Shown: in pieces, positions 47,275-56,382 of the stretch | Layout: each line of letters opens with the position of its first letter | How positions within the stretch are numbered: position 1 is the stretch's first letter | Assembly: GCA_009744235.1 (NCBI GenBank) | Contig: WPHV01000005.1 | Span: 62,001-126,000 of the forward strand | Reading direction: 5' to 3' | DNA length: 64,000 nt | Source: Gillisella vitis | GTDB lineage: Bacteria; Pseudomonadota; Alphaproteobacteria; Rhizobiales; Rhizobiaceae | Program-made: the position numbers and the translations under genes | The notes under the pieces: generated by a model | Database searches by the model: none | Seen by the model: the letters and a program-made list of their open reading frames with translations, nothing else | Told to the model about the DNA's origin: nothing

Positions 47275-48039
47275 GTGCACACACTCGTCATTGCCCGTTA
47301 TGCGGAAGAGTTGGAATGGATCGCGCAGGTCCCCAGCAATTTCGAGATTTTTATCTATAACAAGGGCGAGGAGATCACATCGCCGCAGGTGCTTGAGCGT
47401 GCCAATCATATCATTGCGCGCCCCAATGTCGGGCGGGAATCTGAGACCTATATCCATCACATGATGGGTCAGCGCCAGCGCAATCATGACTTTACGGTCT
47501 TTGCTCAAGGTGACCCCTTCACGCACAGCCCTGACTTCATCCAATTGCTGAACAATTGGACCGACTGGGAAAAAATCCAGACGCTCTCCTGGGCATGGGT
47601 CGAAGAGAAAAACGTACCGCCGCAAAAATTTCTGGATGCCTATCGCCCGAAGCTGCGGGGCGGCCCACGGGTTCGCGAGGAATATTTCTCGCTTTACACC
47701 TGGGGTCCGGTCGACTTTATCGACAATGGCGCCCTCGGCATGGGCACAGTCTACCGCCTTCTGAACGGCGGTATGGAAGCTTACATCAATATCGCCGCGC
47801 ATATGTTGCGTCGCTGCCGCATGGACCACATTGCCGACGAAGCCGAAAAGCATCTGCTGGGGACGTTTTCCTATGGTGCAATTTTCGCGGTTCGCAACGA
47901 TCTGGTCACAGCCGTTTCACCCGATAGCTATGCAAGGCTCTATGATTTCGCCACGGCACCCGTAGTGGCGCATGGCTATATCCTGGAGCGCATGTGGCTC
48001 CATTTCTTCGGCGCACCATTTACGCTTCGCAGGCTCTGA
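47275..48039 (+). CDS. DUF3431 protein
   Basis: 254 residues from a GTG with AGGAG eight bases upstream. It matches DUF3431 by ARYAEELEWIAQVPSNFEIFIYNKG, NVGRESETYIHHM and TVFAQGDPFTHSP. The family resembles small glycosyltransferase-like proteins often found near surface-polysaccharide genes; no function is known. No signal peptide or membrane segment. It stands alone after a 160-bp gap, before a family B repeat. Confidence 0.78.
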   Translation: MHTLVIARYAEELEWIAQVPSNFEIFIYNKGEEITSPQVLERANHIIARPNVGRESETYIHHMMGQRQRNHDFTVFAQGDPFTHSPDFIQLLNNWTDWEKIQTLSWAWVEEKNVPPQKFLDAYRPKLRGGPRVREEYFSLYTWGPVDFIDNGALGMGTVYRLLNGGMEAYINIAAHMLRRCRMDHIADEAEKHLLGTFSYGAIFAVRNDLVTAVSPDSYARLYDFATAPVVAHGYILERMWLHFFGAPFTLRRL

Positions 48040-48085
48040 TACCAAGGCGAAGATCTCAAAGACATTGAAGCCATGAGATCTTCGC
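48040..48085. repeat. Dispersed palindromic repeat, family B, copy 1
   Basis: GCGAAGATCTCA (48047-48058) and TGAGATCTTCGC (48074-48085) are perfect 12-bp inverted arms with a 15-base loop, next to TGATACCAAG, the reverse of the family tail CTTGGTATCA. Related copies are at 58439-58532 and 58938-58999. It lies just after the DUF3431 stop. Confidence 0.7.
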
Positions 48086-48115
48086 AACTGGCAAGGTAGC
48101 GCGCGCGGCGGTTCT

Positions 48116-48433
48116 TCATCCCGCCGCCGCAACTGTCGGATCAAACCGCCATTTCCGCCGGATCGCGCTTTCCAGATCCAGTCGGTGATGACGGGCAAAA
48201 AGCAGAACATGCCCGAAAAGATCAGCAGTTTCATCGGCAAGCAGTTGGCGCAATTCGTCTTCGCTCATGCCCTTCTGGCGACCGCGACCGCTGACGCGGT
48301 TTGACGCTTGAACCAGCTCCCCCGCTTCCTCTAGTAATTTCAGCAGGAACCAGGTCTCGTCGCGTTCGACACCATTGGCCGCTGCATAGGTAGCCGACGC
48401 CTTTTCAAAACGCTCCATCAGATCAGACAGCAT
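48116..48433 (-). CDS. MazG-like nucleotide pyrophosphohydrolase
   Basis: 105 residues from MLSDLMERF (ATG at 48433 with GGAG before it; an ATG four codons up at 48445 is possible but has no ribosome site). MazG-like motifs are EEAGELVQA (ExxE12-28ExxD pattern) and ADETADLFGHVLLFARHH. These small proteins hydrolyse (d)NTPs or related pyrophosphates. Alone on the minus strand; the substrate is not evident. Confidence 0.83.
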   Translation of the reverse strand: MLSDLMERFEKASATYAAANGVERDETWFLLKLLEEAGELVQASNRVSGRGRQKGMSEDELRQLLADETADLFGHVLLFARHHRLDLESAIRRKWRFDPTVAAAG

Positions 48434-48635
48434 ATTGTTCTCCATTTGTTCTTGACTTTATCGCGCGATTCCGCAAGATTGTCGAGAGTGGAAAACAGAG
48501 CCTGAGGAAGATTGGACAGCCTTGGATATGGCACCGAAACTCGACAGAACATTCGGGCGCCGTTCATCTATAGCAAGGCATCGAAGATGCTGATGGGAGA
48601 ATAACCGGAAACTATCCAGCCTCTGCAAAATGATA

Positions 48636-48664
48636 GTGCCGCCTATCGATAAGATAGACGGCAC
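48636..48664 (-). terminator. Terminator of the DD-carboxypeptidase gene
   Basis: GTGCCGCCTATC and GATAGACGGCAC pair at 11 of 12 positions around GATAA; on the minus strand TATCATTTT follows. It is about 40 bp beyond the stop codon. The remaining gap to the MazG-like gene (48434-48635) holds nothing I recognise. Confidence 0.75.
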
Positions 48665-48705
48665 GACGGATACGGATAGGAGATTGCAGCAGTCGTTGGA
48701 AAGGC

Positions 48706-50034
48706 TTAGCCTCGGGCTGGCATCAGCACGCAATCATAGCTGCTTTTCACCAGTCGCTCACAGGCGCTTTGAGCATCGTCTTTGTTGGGAAAGCCGGTAA
48801 AGCGAGCGCGGTACACGGTGGCGCCATTGCGGGTGACGGCTTCGGTATAGATATCGCGGTCGGCCAGCGGTCCACCGATCTTGTCGCGGACCATTTGCAG
48901 CAGGCTCATGGCTTCCTCGGCGCTGGCGGCAGCCGCGATCTGGATCTGCCAGGTTCCGTCGCGATGCAGCGGAATGGGCTTCAGGGGACGCGGATGGGCG
49001 CCCGCAATCAGGGCTTCCGTGGCTGCTGCGGCATTGTTGGCACCACCACCGGCATAAGCATTGCCAAAGCGGGAGCCGAGAACCGGCGCATCGGCCTGCG
49101 CGCTGACGGAGGCGACCTGAGAAGCAACCTCTCTGCGGTCGATTGGGGCGCTCCGGTCGAGCGGCAAGGGAATGCTGCCAGTGGTCTGGGCAATGACAAT
49201 AGGAGCGGTCGGAGCAGCGCTGGCGATCAGCGAATTGCCGTCAGACGCCTTGCCGATATTCTTGGTGATCAGCTGCGCCATCAGATTGTCACGGCTGGCG
49301 CCACTACGGCCGCCCATGATCACGCCAATCACCCGGCGCTTGCCATCGGCCACGGCGCTGACCAGATTATAGCCGGATGCGTTGGTGTAACCGGTCTTGA
49401 TGCCATCCATGCCCTTGTAGCGATACATGAGATTGTTATGGCCGTTGATGGTGCGGCCACGAAAGGCAAAGCTGCGGGTGGAAAACAGCGCGTAATCGCG
49501 GGGAAAGTCGCGCAGCAGTGCTACGCCGAGGGTGGACATGTCGCGGGCGGTGGTGATCTGCCGATCGTCGGGCAGGCCGGAGGCATTGACGAATGTGGTA
49601 TTGGGCATGCCGAGCTGGCGCGCCTTGGCCGTCATCATCGCCGCGAAATTCTCTTCCGTCCCGCCGAGCTTTTCGGCCATCGCGGCGGCGGCGTCGTTGG
49701 CCGACAGGGTCACCATGCCCAGCACCGCCTCGCGCACGGTAATTTCTTCACCCGGCTTGAGGCGAAGCTTGGTGGGCGGACGTGATGAGGCGTATTTGGA
49801 AAACGGCACGGGGCTATCCCAGCTCAACGTGCCACGGCGGATCGCATCGAAAACCATATAAATGGTCATCATTTTGGTCAACGATGCCGGATGGTTGGGC
49901 ATATCCGCATTTTCCGAGGCAATCACCCGACCGGTGCGTGCATCCAGCAGAAGCTGGGCGCTGCCTGCAAGAACCGGGCTGGCCATCATGCTGATCGACA
50001 CAAACAACGATAGCGCGATCAGGGTCCTGCTCAT
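48706..50034 (-). CDS. D-alanyl-D-alanine carboxypeptidase with SPOR domain
   Basis: 442 residues from MSRTLIALSL (GGAGGCCGA before the ATG), with a signal peptide ending VLAG (~24). Active-site motifs of the S11 family: SLTK (51-54), SAN (111-113), KTG (213-215). A long Ala-rich linker follows, and the C-terminal ~75 residues (WQIQIAAAASAEEAMSLLQM to SSYDCVLMP) form a SPOR domain, which binds denuded peptidoglycan at division sites. So it likely trims stem peptides at the septum in the periplasm. The upstream open stretch to 50214 is not coding. Confidence 0.93.
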   Translation of the reverse strand: MSRTLIALSLFVSISMMASPVLAGSAQLLLDARTGRVIASENADMPNHPASLTKMMTIYMVFDAIRRGTLSWDSPVPFSKYASSRPPTKLRLKPGEEITVREAVLGMVTLSANDAAAAMAEKLGGTEENFAAMMTAKARQLGMPNTTFVNASGLPDDRQITTARDMSTLGVALLRDFPRDYALFSTRSFAFRGRTINGHNNLMYRYKGMDGIKTGYTNASGYNLVSAVADGKRRVIGVIMGGRSGASRDNLMAQLITKNIGKASDGNSLIASAAPTAPIVIAQTTGSIPLPLDRSAPIDRREVASQVASVSAQADAPVLGSRFGNAYAGGGANNAAAATEALIAGAHPRPLKPIPLHRDGTWQIQIAAAASAEEAMSLLQMVRDKIGGPLADRDIYTEAVTRNGATVYRARFTGFPNKDDAQSACERLVKSSYDCVLMPARG

Positions 50035-50214
50035 TCGGCCTCCAGACTGGTTACACTGCAAATACTTGGGCAAATTCATCGGCAAATTCACGAAAACGAC
50101 CTCGAACACTTCACGGAACCGGCACGAGGACGTGCTGGCATTAGACCCAAAATGGGGCAGGAAATTGTGCAACGCCTTCATCTTGCCCAATATTGTTAAT
50201 GAAGAGTTGCCCAA

Positions 50215-50700
50215 TTATGGCAACTCTGTGGAATCTGCAGGGTTTCCCCCTTCGTTCCTATCAGAATCGAGAAGAAATACAGCCCCCTCGCTGCGCTCGC
50301 CCGCCATATCCTGGGGATTGAAGATGTTGCAATGCGTCATCGACAGGCAACCGCAGCCGATACAGCCGTCGAGGTCGTTGCGCAATTTGCCGAGCATGGC
50401 GATGCGCCGGTCCAAACTATGCGCCCAACGTGTCGCAATCCGGCGCCAGTCTTCCCGGCCCGGCGTCTGGCCTTGCGGCAGATCCGCCATGATCGCCGCG
50501 ACCTCCTTCAAGGGAATGCCGAGTGCCAGGGCGGCCCGGATAATCGCCACGCGGCGCAGCACGTCCCGGTCGTAGCGCCGCTGGTTGCCGCTGGTGCGCC
50601 GTGCGCGAATCAGGCCCTTGCGCTCGTAAAAATGCAAAGCCGAAACCGCAACGCCACTGCGCTCAGCCAATTCACCGACGCTCAAACCCTGCATCCGCAT
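50215..50700 (-). CDS. soxR: Redox-sensing regulator SoxR
   Basis: 161 residues of the MerR family: HTH LSVGELAERSGVAVSALHFYERKGLI, then the dimer helix. The [2Fe-2S] cysteines are Cys113, 116, 118 and 124 in GCIGCGCLSMTHC. It activates target promoters when the cluster is oxidised by redox-cycling compounds. AGAGG precedes the ATG at 50700. It is divergent from an MFS exporter and the 84-bp gap holds a perfect SoxR box; the gene probably also represses itself from there. Confidence 0.95.
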   Translation of the reverse strand: MRMQGLSVGELAERSGVAVSALHFYERKGLIRARRTSGNQRRYDRDVLRRVAIIRAALALGIPLKEVAAIMADLPQGQTPGREDWRRIATRWAHSLDRRIAMLGKLRNDLDGCIGCGCLSMTHCNIFNPQDMAGERSEGAVFLLDSDRNEGGNPADSTELP

Positions 50701-50708
50701 TTTTCCTC

Positions 50709-50739
50709 TTTACCTCAACTTAAGTTGAGGTTGTAGCGT
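50709..50739 (+). promoter_or_regulatory. SoxR-dependent promoter and SoxR box
   Basis: CCTCAACTTAAGTTGAGG (50713-50730) is a perfect 18-bp palindrome equal in layout to the E. coli soxS SoxR box. It sits between TTTACC (-35-like, 50709-50714) and TAGCGT (-10-like, 50734-50739) with a 19-bp spacer, the over-long spacing that SoxR/MerR activators untwist. Confidence 0.85.
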
Positions 50740-50784
50740 GGCGATCACCAATTGACCAGAGCAGAAGGCAAGGACTAAAAAAAT

Positions 50785-52239
50785 ATGGAAATTCAGGAGA
50801 TTAACCCCGAAGCCACAAAGGCCGATGCGACGATGCCAGAGAACGGGCATTGGCGCGATCTGTTCGCCCCCGGTCTCAGAGCGGCAACCGTCATGGTCAG
50901 CCTTGGTGTTGGACTGCATGCTTTCAACGCCTTCCTTGTTTCAACCGCCCTGCCCTCGGCCATTGCCGAGCTTGGTGGCGCGCAGTGGTTGCCCTGGACC
51001 AGCACGCTTTATCTGGCCGCATCGATTGTGGCAGGCGCAAGTTGCGCCAGCCTCAAGGCCCGGGTCGGCACGCGGGGCGCGCTCGCTATCGTCACGTTGG
51101 TTTTCCTGGTGGGGACACTAACCGCCGGTCTGGCGGGATCGATGGCGGGCATCATCATCGGGCGTGTCTTGCAGGGGCTTGGGGAAGGCGCTGTCCTGGC
51201 TCTGTGCTATATGCTGATCTCGACGCTGTTCCCGCGCAGGTTGATAGCCCGCATTTTCGGTATCGAAGCCGCCGTCTGGGCAGTGTCGGCCTTTGGCGGG
51301 CCGGTGCTGGCCGGGCTGTTGACTGAGGCGATTTCGTGGCGCGCGGCCTTCCTCGTCAACGTTCCCGCCGGCATCGTCTTTCTGGTCTTGGCCAGGATCG
51401 CCGTTCCAAAAGGGGAGAAAAATGGCAAAAACCCGGCCAATCCGGGTGGCTTGCCGATAGGCCGGCTGAGCCTGCTGCTGGTCGGGCTGGTGCTGCTGCT
51501 GGCGGCAAATCTGACGGCGCTGGACATCTCCCTTAACACCATGATCGGCATGGCGCTTGCCGCTTTCATGCTGTTTGTCGCGCTCGACAGAAACAGTCTT
51601 CAGCCGATCCTGCCCGCCGGCGCCTTTGTGGCGTCAACACCCGTCGGGCTTGGCCTGTGGATCGTGTTGCTCATGCCACTTTCCGAAGCGGCTCTTGGCG
51701 TCTATCTCGTCTATACGCTGCAACATCTCTGGTCGATGGGACCAATGGCAGCGGGTTCGTTGAGCGCGCTGATGGCGGTCAGCTGGAGCTTAACGGCTGT
51801 GATCACCGCCAATGTCTCCACCCAAAAAGCCAGAGAAAGACTGATCCTGCTGGGGATCTTCACCGAGGCTGGCGGCCTTGCCGGCACCACGCTTGCCATT
51901 GCAACCGGTCACCTACCGGGACTGATCCTGTCACTGATCGCCGTGGGCATGGCCTTTGGCATGGCGTGGGCGGCGCTGAGCCAGACAATGATGGAGGCGA
52001 GCCCAGCTGACGACCGCGACCGGACCTCAGCACTTTTGCCCACATTGCAGACCGCCGGTTATGCCATGGGGGCCGCACTGGCCGGTCTCATTGCCAATCG
52101 CTCCGGCTTTTCCGGCACGGCATCGCCGGAGGTGCTGCGCCATGCGGTCGGCAATAGCTTGCTGTTTGGCCTGGCCTGCCTTGCTCCGGCAATCCTGCTG
52201 GCGCCCTGGATGGTGAGAAGCCTGAGGAAAAACCCCTGA
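50785..52239 (+). CDS. MFS multidrug-type exporter, SoxR-controlled
   Basis: 484 residues, about fourteen hydrophobic helices (DHA2-like). The MFS motif GRVLQGLGEGAVLALCYMLISTLFP is recognisable and NVPAGIVFLVLARIAVPKGEK follows. The probable role is export of redox-active drugs or phenazine-like compounds, by analogy with other SoxR-regulated pumps. AAGGA lies ten bases before the ATG. Inner membrane; transcribed from the SoxR box promoter. Confidence 0.9.
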   Translation: MEIQEINPEATKADATMPENGHWRDLFAPGLRAATVMVSLGVGLHAFNAFLVSTALPSAIAELGGAQWLPWTSTLYLAASIVAGASCASLKARVGTRGALAIVTLVFLVGTLTAGLAGSMAGIIIGRVLQGLGEGAVLALCYMLISTLFPRRLIARIFGIEAAVWAVSAFGGPVLAGLLTEAISWRAAFLVNVPAGIVFLVLARIAVPKGEKNGKNPANPGGLPIGRLSLLLVGLVLLLAANLTALDISLNTMIGMALAAFMLFVALDRNSLQPILPAGAFVASTPVGLGLWIVLLMPLSEAALGVYLVYTLQHLWSMGPMAAGSLSALMAVSWSLTAVITANVSTQKARERLILLGIFTEAGGLAGTTLAIATGHLPGLILSLIAVGMAFGMAWAALSQTMMEASPADDRDRTSALLPTLQTAGYAMGAALAGLIANRSGFSGTASPEVLRHAVGNSLLFGLACLAPAILLAPWMVRSLRKNP

Positions 52240-52483
52240 GGTCCAGGCTCTTCCATAGATTTTATCCTGAGAACAACAGCTTCATCGCCGGAGTCGGGCT
52301 TAAAACCGGAGCCGATGCACAATTCCTTAAATCCGTACCATTAATCTGGCATGTATTGAGACGATAACCCTTTGGGCCGGATGGGACTGCCCATTCGATT
52401 AAACCTATCCGGTCCATTCCGGACACCTGTTATAGAGCATCTTTTTCAAAGACAGCGCAGCCGCGGCTGCCGGAAAACCACGT

Positions 52484-53530
52484 ATGGATGGTACTATTTT
52501 CAAGCAGGGGCTGATCGCGGGCGGACTGGTCGTGGCGGGAATGGCGCGCAGGCTCGGTGCGTTGAAAGATGCACGCGGACTTGGCGCGATCTTCACCCTG
52601 CATCAGGTGCGCCCTTATCTTCCTCTGGTGCCCGATCCCAACCGGCATCTGGAAATCACTCCCAAATTCCTGGATACTGCCCTTCGCGCCCTGTGGCGGG
52701 AAAATTACGAATTCATCCGCCTGGAAGATGTGCCCGCACGGCTTGCCACAGGGCCAGGTCAAAGGCCGTTTGCGGCCTTTACTCTTGATGATGCCTATTA
52801 CAGCAGCCGTGACTTCGCCCTGCCGATCTTCGAGCGGTTCGATGCGCCCTTCACGGTTTTTGTCTGCCAGGGCCTCAGCGAGCGCAGCCATGGCCTCTGG
52901 TGGGAAACCCTTGCTGCCCTGACCCGCAAGGCTGAGCAGCTGAAATGGGACTTCGACGGCAGGAGGCGCATCCTGTCCACCGACACGCCATTGCGCAAAG
53001 CCGCCGCGTTCCGGCAGATCGCCAGCCAGATTACGGCGATGAACGAGGCAGACATGATCGGCAGGCTAAACGGGATGGCGGCAGAGGTCGGGATAGACAG
53101 CCGCGACATCGTTGCCAAAGCCATCCTGCCCTCGGAGGCGCTGGCCGATTTTGCCGCCCATCCGCTGGTCAGCCTGGGCGCTCATACGGTCAGCCATCGC
53201 GGCTTGACCGGGCTTGATGATGAAACGGTGCAGCAGGAGTTGAAACTCTGCGCCGATTATCTCGAAACCGTGACCGGAACGCGACCGGTCAGTTTCGCCT
53301 ATCCCTATGGCGATGGCCGTAGCGTCGATCGCCGTACCATCGATTTGGTGCGCGAGGCCGGTTTCCGTCTGGCAGTCACCACCCGGCCCGCGACATTGTT
53401 TGCAAGTGACGGAGCGGGCCTGCACGCCCTGCCGCGCATTTCACTCAATGGTCATTTCCAGACGCCAGCCACGGTCCGGACGCTGGCATCGGGCATTCCC
53501 TTTCGCCTGATGTCACGCAAATTCGCCTGA
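52484..53530 (+). CDS. Polysaccharide deacetylase-family protein
   Basis: 348 residues. NodB-homology pattern: FAAFTLDDAYYSSRDFALPIFER (Asp pair at ~104-105, usual TFDDG changed to TLDDA), later SLGAHTVSHRGLTGLDD (metal His pair) and PVSFAYPYGDGR. The N-terminal helix (GLIAGGLVVAGMARRL) may be a membrane anchor. Enzymes of the family remove N-acetyl groups from surface polysaccharides. The last residues come from a 20-bp tandem duplication (53502-53540) that sets the stop codon. Confidence 0.85.
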   Translation: MDGTIFKQGLIAGGLVVAGMARRLGALKDARGLGAIFTLHQVRPYLPLVPDPNRHLEITPKFLDTALRALWRENYEFIRLEDVPARLATGPGQRPFAAFTLDDAYYSSRDFALPIFERFDAPFTVFVCQGLSERSHGLWWETLAALTRKAEQLKWDFDGRRRILSTDTPLRKAAAFRQIASQITAMNEADMIGRLNGMAAEVGIDSRDIVAKAILPSEALADFAAHPLVSLGAHTVSHRGLTGLDDETVQQELKLCADYLETVTGTRPVSFAYPYGDGRSVDRRTIDLVREAGFRLAVTTRPATLFASDGAGLHALPRISLNGHFQTPATVRTLASGIPFRLMSRKFA

Positions 53531-53540
53531 TGTCACGCAA
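53502..53540. repeat. 20-bp perfect tandem duplication at a gene end
   Basis: TTCGCCTGATGTCACGCAA occurs at 53502-53520 and 53522-53540 (period 20). Copy 1 encodes the last residues of the deacetylase; copy 2 is shifted by 20 bases, so it is read in another frame and gives the stop. The 3' part of copy 2 is also one arm of the hairpin at 53531-53555. Confidence 0.9.
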
Positions 53541-53555
53541 ACCGGCTGCGTGACA
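53531..53555. terminator. Hairpin between the deacetylase and pdxH genes
   Basis: TGTCACGCA and TGCGTGACA are a perfect 9-bp inverted repeat around AACCGGC, located between two convergent genes. No T-run follows on either strand, so its terminator role is uncertain. Confidence 0.5.
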
Positions 53556-53580
53556 CAGGGGAAACACAACCCTTGCGAGA

Positions 53581-54201
53581 TCAAGGATACATACGCACCT
53601 TGTTCCAGGGCTGCCCCAGCGCCTCGCGGCGAAACTCGATCCGGTCATGCAGCCGGAATTTACCGTCACGCCAGAATTCGATGGTCAATGGCTTGATCCG
53701 GAAACCCGACCAATGGGCTGGACGGGGAATAGATCCCAGGGCATAGCGCGCCGTATATTCGGCAACCGCTTTTTCCAACGCAAACCGGCTCTCCAGCGGC
53801 CGCGACTGTTTCGAGGCCCAGGCGCCGATCCGGCTGCCGATCGGTCTTGTCTGGTAATAGGCATCGGCCTCGGCGTCGGACACGACCTCCACTTCGCCGC
53901 GCAACCGCACCTGGCGTCGCAGGGATTTCCAGTGAAAGCACATCGCGGCTTTCTTTTGGGAAAGAATCTCCGTACCCTTCTGGCTCTCGAAATTGGTATA
54001 GAAGACGAATCCGTTTTGATCGAAATCTTTCAGCAGCACCATGCGCACATTTGGCAGGCCGCTTTCATCGACTGTCGCCAATGCGACAGCGTTGGGATCG
54101 TTGATCTCGGAGGCCTTCGCCTCCGTGAGCCACGTTTCGAACAAGCCAAAAGGCTCATGCTCCTCGGTAAAGTCACCGGTTGTTAACTCATTTTGCGACA
54201 T
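53581..54201 (-). CDS. pdxH: Pyridoxamine/pyridoxine 5'-phosphate oxidase
   Basis: 206 residues. FMN enzyme making pyridoxal 5'-phosphate. Motifs: [47 protein letters not shown] (FMN and substrate contacts), and the ending [24 protein letters not shown] with the conserved W..RLYP-like tail. Cytoplasmic. Divergent from the small lipoprotein gene. Confidence 0.95.
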   Translation of the reverse strand: MSQNELTTGDFTEEHEPFGLFETWLTEAKASEINDPNAVALATVDESGLPNVRMVLLKDFDQNGFVFYTNFESQKGTEILSQKKAAMCFHWKSLRRQVRLRGEVEVVSDAEADAYYQTRPIGSRIGAWASKQSRPLESRFALEKAVAEYTARYALGSIPRPAHWSGFRIKPLTIEFWRDGKFRLHDRIEFRREALGQPWNKVRMYP

Positions 54202-54263
54202 ATTATGTTAAATGCTCCGCATATGCCCGCGCCGCCAACGACGCATGAAGGACAGGACAGGTC

Positions 54264-54716
54264 TTGAGAGACATAGCAAAGCCGGATCGATGCAGAAAGG
54301 GACGCTGGGCCACCAGCGGTCATTTTATGGCCATGGCAGCGCTTTGCCTCATGTTGGGCGGCTGTGTCGGTGGCGTCATGGACTTCGGAGGCGATACGCC
54401 AAAGGTCGATCGGTCGATTTCAACCGGCACCATTCCAAACGAACCGGAAAAGCGGTCCGACCAGGATACGGTGCGCAACGCGGTCTCTTCCGCCGATCTT
54501 GAAAAACTGGGCCCGAGCCCGGTTCCCTGGGCCAATACCACAACGGGAAGCGCCGGTGTGATCAACTCGATTTCCGAGGATCGCAGCAATGGCGTGATCT
54601 GCCGGGTGTTCGTCACCAGCCGCCATGCCTATGACGGCATTGCCAAATTCTATGGCCGCACCTGCCTGGCCGGCGATGGCCAGTGGCAATTGGTGAATTT
54701 CGACAAGCAGTCCTGA
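54264..54716 (+). CDS. RT0821/Lpp0805-like lipoprotein (17-kDa antigen type)
   Basis: 150 residues from a TTG that has AGGACAGG before it; an in-frame ATG at residue 22 (MAMAALCLMLGGC) is the alternative. The signal ends in the lipobox LGGC. The C-terminal half (WANTTTGSAGVINSISEDRSNGVICRVFVTSRHAYDGIAKFYGRTCLAGDGQWQL) is the domain of small rickettsial-type surface lipoproteins. Function unknown. Likely outer-membrane anchored. Confidence 0.78.
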   Translation: MRDIAKPDRCRKGRWATSGHFMAMAALCLMLGGCVGGVMDFGGDTPKVDRSISTGTIPNEPEKRSDQDTVRNAVSSADLEKLGPSPVPWANTTTGSAGVINSISEDRSNGVICRVFVTSRHAYDGIAKFYGRTCLAGDGQWQLVNFDKQS

Positions 54717-55104
54717 GATCGGCAATTCCGTGCTGTAAAAACGCCGATTGCACCGGCTTTCCGTGACTTGCTAACGGTCATAGCCGCTGAAGGCAGCACC
54801 CATTGCGTAAATTCCATTGGCATCAAAGCCTGATTCAAGGAATTATTCCCCAAGCGTAACCACTGGTTAGCATCTGCTTCCTAATATAATCATGTCCCGT
54901 GGCGAGACAGATAAAGACAATGCTTGCCACGTATGAGCGTGAATGATTCACCTTTCTGCGAAATTGCTGGGCAAAAATCTTTTGTTCTGAAATTTCCGCA
55001 ACAGATTGAAAGTGTTACGGTACATCATATTTCCCCTTACGGGTGCGATGTCGTGACCCGGACAGATCTCAATTGAACCGCTCTTGTATTTGGTTGGTGG
55101 TAAA
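54717..55104. other. Intergenic region upstream of the J-domain gene
   Basis: 388 bp without a gene. TTGAAA (55006-55011) and CATATT about 14 bp later could be a sigma-32-type promoter for the J-domain gene, but the match is weak. No RNA gene or long repeat is seen. Confidence 0.4.
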
Positions 55105-56382
55105 ATGCGTGATCCCTACTCCATTCTCGGCGTGCAGCGTGATGCTGGTACTGACGAGATCAAGGCTGCCTGGCGCTCGAAAGCCAAAACCTCTCATCCC
55201 GATCAAAACAGGGAGGATCCGACGGCAACCCAACGGTTTGCGGAGATCGGGCAGGCCTATGATGTGCTCAAGGACCCCGCCAAACGAAGCCGCTACGACC
55301 AGCAACGCTCGAAGATGGACGCCATGAAACGCGAACAGACGATCATGCAACAACGCGAGGAAGCCCGCGCCGCCGCTGAGCGCGCCCGCCAGGCCAAGGC
55401 CAATGCGGAGCGCATCATGGCCGATCTGGCGCGCATCGAGGCGGAAAAGGCCAAGGCTGAAAAAGCCGCCGAAATGCTGAATGTCAAGGTTGAGGCCGCC
55501 CGTGCCCGCGCGCAATCGGCCGAAGCCCAGGCCGCCAATGCATCGGCCGACGCAACAGCAAGCGCCAACGCCTCGGCCAAAGCTCAGGCTCAAGCCCAGC
55601 CCCAGGCCGCAGCAAAGCCGGAAACCGCAAAAGCTGGCCCGGACGCAGCCGAAACGACGACCGCCAGCCGCCCCGCCAGCCCGGATGCCGCAGACGATGC
55701 CGTCTCGAAGATTTTTGGCGCCGCCCAGACAGAGCAGCGCCAGACCGAACAGCGAAGGGGCGAAGACGAGGCAAGCGAAGACGGCAACCGGTCACGCGGC
55801 TTTGCACTTCCGGTTCTTGGCCTGATTTCGTCGCTGGTGCGCCGCATTCGCAAACCGGCGCCGCCGGTTCTGGAAAAGGCCCCCGACATCATGGTCGAGG
55901 CCACCATTGCCATTGACGACCTGTTGCAACACAACACCATTTCCGTCCAGCTGAGCGATGGACGCGAGGTGAGGCTGCCGCTGGAGGCGGGTTACACTGA
56001 TGGCAGCATTGCCCGGCTGTCCGGCAGGGGGCTGAAAGTGCCGGGCATGTTAACAGGCGATGTGCTGGTCACGCTGCGGGTGTTGAAAAGCCACGCCTTC
56101 AGCGTCGATGGCTATGACATTCACTGCGTCGTACCGATCAAGCTTGAGGATGCCGTGCTGGGATGCGACACGGTGATCGAAGGGCCGCAAGGTCCTCTCG
56201 ACATTACAGTGCCGGCCTGGAGCGGCTCAGACCAGAGCATTCGCATCGACGGCGAAGGCCTGCCCAGCGGCCCGGACGAACGGGGCGCATTGGTGGTCGA
56301 AATCAGGGTCGTGCTCTGGGAAAAACCGGACGAAAAAGTCACGGATCTGATGAAAGTGATGAAGCACGGGCTTTTCCTGTAG
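55105..56382 (+). CDS. J-domain protein with atypical central region
   Basis: 425 residues. The J-domain (residues ~1-70, MRDPYSILGVQRDAGTDEIK, HPD at 31-33) is followed not by a Gly/Phe region and zinc fingers but by a long charged and Ala/Gln-rich coiled-coil-like stretch (~75-250, with AEKAKAEKAAEM and ASANASAKAQAQAQ). The C-terminus (~270-425: EATIAIDDLLQHNTISVQL, GRGLKVPGMLTGDVLVTLRV) is a DnaJ C-terminal substrate domain. So it should be a co-chaperone of DnaK with unusual client selection. It precedes fabI. Confidence 0.87.
   Translation: MRDPYSILGVQRDAGTDEIKAAWRSKAKTSHPDQNREDPTATQRFAEIGQAYDVLKDPAKRSRYDQQRSKMDAMKREQTIMQQREEARAAAERARQAKANAERIMADLARIEAEKAKAEKAAEMLNVKVEAARARAQSAEAQAANASADATASANASAKAQAQAQPQAAAKPETAKAGPDAAETTTASRPASPDAADDAVSKIFGAAQTEQRQTEQRRGEDEASEDGNRSRGFALPVLGLISSLVRRIRKPAPPVLEKAPDIMVEATIAIDDLLQHNTISVQLSDGREVRLPLEAGYTDGSIARLSGRGLKVPGMLTGDVLVTLRVLKSHAFSVDGYDIHCVVPIKLEDAVLGCDTVIEGPQGPLDITVPAWSGSDQSIRIDGEGLPSGPDERGALVVEIRVVLWEKPDEKVTDLMKVMKHGLFL

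Noticed and set aside
48458..48733. 91-codon minus-strand frame between the MazG-like and carboxypeptidase genes
   Set aside because: It overlaps the terminator at 48636-48664 and the carboxypeptidase end, has no ribosome site and looks like no protein.
50035..50214. 60-codon extension of the DD-carboxypeptidase
   Set aside because: A proper signal peptide and ribosome site begin at 50034; the extension would bury the signal peptide.
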